This document shows, one piece after another, positions 6,280 through 7,349 of a DNA stretch of 7,349 nt. This stretch comes from an uncultured Eubacteriales bacterium (GTDB lineage Bacteria > Bacillota_A > Clostridia > Christensenellales > Aristaeellaceae), in NCBI GenBank assembly GCA_900313545.1, contig OMRS01000213.1:1-7349 (forward strand). The letters are read 5' to 3'. A program made the position numbers and the translations under genes. The notes under the pieces were generated by a model. That model saw nothing but the letters and a program-made list of their open reading frames with translations, was not told the origin of the DNA and did no database searches. Each line of letters starts with the position of its first letter. Positions within the stretch are counted from its first letter, which is position 1.

Positions 6280-6290
6280 TGTTGGAAACA
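6280..6290 (-). promoter_or_regulatory. Candidate FCD-GntR operator 3, upstream of the regulator promoter
   Basis: The plus strand reads TGTTGGAAACA, one base different from the two copies in front of the operon, and it keeps the TGT-N5-ACA arms. It ends 27 bases upstream of the -35 hexamer, so it is not placed to block polymerase by simple overlap. It may support autoregulation or be weak. Confidence 0.4.
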
Positions 6291-6429
6291 TCCGGGAGAA
6301 TATCCGGCAGCCGATGTGCCCCGGCATATCCCCCTCACCGGCAGGCCCGGAGGCTTTCCCCCTGAAGGATCCAACCCGTGCGCAGGTCCGTCCCACGGTT
6401 CCTTCCTGCCCGTTTACCCTCAGAAACAC

Positions 6430-6454
6430 AAAAAGGCTCCACACCGGTGGAGCC
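6430..6454 (-). terminator. Rho-independent terminator of the zinc-ribbon membrane protein gene
   Basis: Perfect 8-base stem GGCTCCAC / GTGGAGCC with a four-base loop, followed on the minus strand by TTTTT. It starts 12 bases after the stop codon, a classic intrinsic terminator that isolates this gene from the regulator downstream. Confidence 0.9.
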
Positions 6455-6466
6455 AAATCGTCTTTA

Positions 6467-6883
6467 TCAGGCTTTTCTGTCGAATTTTTCACCGCACTTC
6501 TTGCAGGTGATGGTCACCTGGCCGATACCCCGGGGCACCCGGAGCCGCGCCTTGCATTTCGGGCAAATATAGTAGTGATACTTTTTGCTGTTTTTGACCC
6601 GGTTGATCCATTCCGAGACCGCGCGGCGCACACCCATGGTCTTCGTCAGGTAAACCTCATTTTCATGGGCGCGCTTGTAGCGGTCCTTGCTGAGCATGCG
6701 GATAAACACCACCACGAGGATCGCATCCGCCACAATCATGAAGGGAATCCTCCAGCTGGTAAAGGAACCGATCACCGTCACGATCAGCGCCACAACCACC
6801 AGGGTCATGTTCAGCTGATCGGAGCCGTACCTTCCTGACATGAAATGTGCGATCTTTTCCCTGATCTTGCTAAAAAATCCCAA
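6467..6883 (-). CDS. Small membrane protein with C-terminal zinc ribbon, function unknown
   Basis: 138 residues. A basic N-terminus is followed by two adjacent hydrophobic segments (about 24-42 and 46-63), then a charged linker and a C-terminal zinc ribbon with C107-x2-C110 and C127-x2-C130. The CPKC...TCKKCGEKF layout resembles MJ0042-type ribbons, known from many small bacterial proteins. A membrane hairpin with a cytoplasmic metal-binding tail is the likely topology, by the positive-inside rule. The start is TTG at 6883-6881, supported by AGGAGG eight bases upstream. The first ATG lies 14 codons in, with no equivalent site. It is preceded by its own candidate promoter and closed by a strong terminator, so it is probably a single-gene unit unrelated to the sugar-acid operon. 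No function is claimed. Confidence 0.82.
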   Translation of the reverse strand: MGFFSKIREKIAHFMSGRYGSDQLNMTLVVVALIVTVIGSFTSWRIPFMIVADAILVVVFIRMLSKDRYKRAHENEVYLTKTMGVRRAVSEWINRVKNSKKYHYYICPKCKARLRVPRGIGQVTITCKKCGEKFDRKA

Positions 6884-6914
6884 TTATATCGCCTCCTACC
6901 TTCTTCTGCTTCAA

Positions 6915-6943
6915 ACGATACCGCAGGCAACCAAACACGTCAA
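6915..6943 (-). promoter_or_regulatory. Candidate sigma-A promoter of the zinc-ribbon protein gene
   Basis: On the minus strand there is TTGACG (6943-6938), a 17-base spacer and TATCGT (6920-6915). These are five and four matches to the consensus hexamers. It lies in the 77-base gap after the PHP-gene stop. Readthrough from the upstream gene is also possible, since no terminator is visible there. Confidence 0.5.
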
Positions 6944-6960
6944 GCACTGTCATCGACGGG

Positions 6961-7349
6961 TCAGTCCAGTCCCGGAAGAACCCGGATCAGCTGATCCCCA
7001 TAGTCCTTCAGTTCCTGCTGCGCCCGATCCCACTGGGTGCTGTCCCGCAGTTCCTCAGGATCGTGGGCATCAATTCCCACGATCACCTCAAGCCCCATTT
7101 CCCGGGCCATCTCAAAAAACTCCCTTGTGGGATAGCTGATGCGCCTGGTAACGGGATAAATGAACCGGTCATGGAGGTTGTATTCCACCGGGATTCCAAG
7201 CTCACGACAGCACTGGCACAGGTCCCGTGAGGCGGCGCGGACATTTTCATCATAGGCCGGGTAGCTGCGCATGAACAGGTCCGGATGTGCCAGATAACGG
7301 AACAGGCCGGTTTCAAGTCCCCGGCAGGTCAGCTCCGTATAGCGCCGCA
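6961..7349 (-). CDS. PHP-domain phosphoesterase, histidinol-phosphatase-like, C-terminal part
   Basis: About 128 C-terminal residues of a PHP-superfamily metal-dependent hydrolase; the start lies beyond the right edge. Typical members are near 260-280 residues. Visible family motifs are LAHPDLF with its metal-ligand histidine, VEYNLHDR, and VGIDAHDPEEL near the C-terminus, whose D-x-H supplies the last metal ligands. This arrangement is typical of the HisK/YtvP type of histidinol-phosphate phosphatase, which makes histidinol in histidine biosynthesis. Many PHP proteins of this kind act on other phosphate esters, however, and no histidine gene is in view. It reads in the same direction as the rest and has no recognisable terminator before the next gene. 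No frame damage is visible in the part present. Confidence 0.82.
   Translation of the reverse strand, partial: RRYTELTCRGLETGLFRYLAHPDLFMRSYPAYDENVRAASRDLCQCCRELGIPVEYNLHDRFIYPVTRRISYPTREFFEMAREMGLEVIVGIDAHDPEELRDSTQWDRAQQELKDYGDQLIRVLPGLD

Larger units (their letters stand above)
6163..6429. other. Intergenic region upstream of the regulator
   Basis: Holds the regulator promoter, its ribosome-binding site and operator 3. The GC-rich stretch 6300-6429 between operator 3 and the upstream gene's terminator has several short C/G-rich inverted repeats. I see no gene, and the reading frames crossing it have no start signals or recognisable protein character. Confidence 0.55.

Noticed and set aside
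6161..6838. 225-residue plus-strand open frame covering the regulator upstream gap and the zinc-ribbon gene
   Set aside because: It reads through a perfect minus-strand terminator and a well-supported minus-strand gene. Its composition (P, R and H rich) is that of an antisense frame.

Overview
The window looks like a chromosomal segment of a fairly GC-rich Clostridia-type Firmicute, probably from a gut or rumen. This is inferred from strong AGGAGG ribosome-binding sites before nearly every gene, TTG as well as ATG starts, sigma-A-type promoters with 17-base spacers, a short Gram-positive-style signal peptide, and the protein families present. No species marker is visible. Every supported gene lies on the minus strand, so transcription runs from the high-coordinate end to the low end. 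The long plus-strand reading frames are antisense shadows.

In order of transcription, bases 7349-6961 hold the C-terminal part of a PHP-domain (histidinol-phosphatase-like) hydrolase, cut by the window edge. It is followed by a small membrane protein with a C-terminal zinc ribbon (6883-6467), which has its own candidate promoter and a clear rho-independent terminator at 6430-6454. A 304-base gap then carries the promoter of a GntR/FCD repressor (6162-5491). A 424-base AT-richer gap follows, with a hairpin, repeated candidate operators, a possible 27-codon leader ORF and a near-consensus promoter.

That promoter starts an apparent operon: a zinc-dependent medium-chain dehydrogenase (5066-4050), the TRAP solute-binding protein DctP (4009-3029), an intercistronic hairpin (2992-3019), DctQ (2935-2408), DctM (2411-948, ATGA overlap with dctQ), and tagaturonate reductase UxaB (899-1, C-terminus cut by the window).

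The proposed function is uptake and catabolism of a sugar acid. The TRAP transporter would import a hexonate or hexuronate. The dehydrogenase would oxidise it to a keto-hexuronate; L-galactonate to D-tagaturonate is the best guess, because the enzyme resembles LgoD. UxaB would then reduce tagaturonate to D-altronate, which feeds the Ashwell pathway through altronate dehydratase, expected beyond the left edge. The two redox steps would balance NAD(H). The FCD regulator probably controls the operon and itself through the motif TGTTGGATACA. It occurs twice exactly in front of the operon, once directly over the predicted transcription start, and once with one mismatch in front of the regulator gene. 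The substrate and the regulator-operator pairing are inferences; the gene families are secure.
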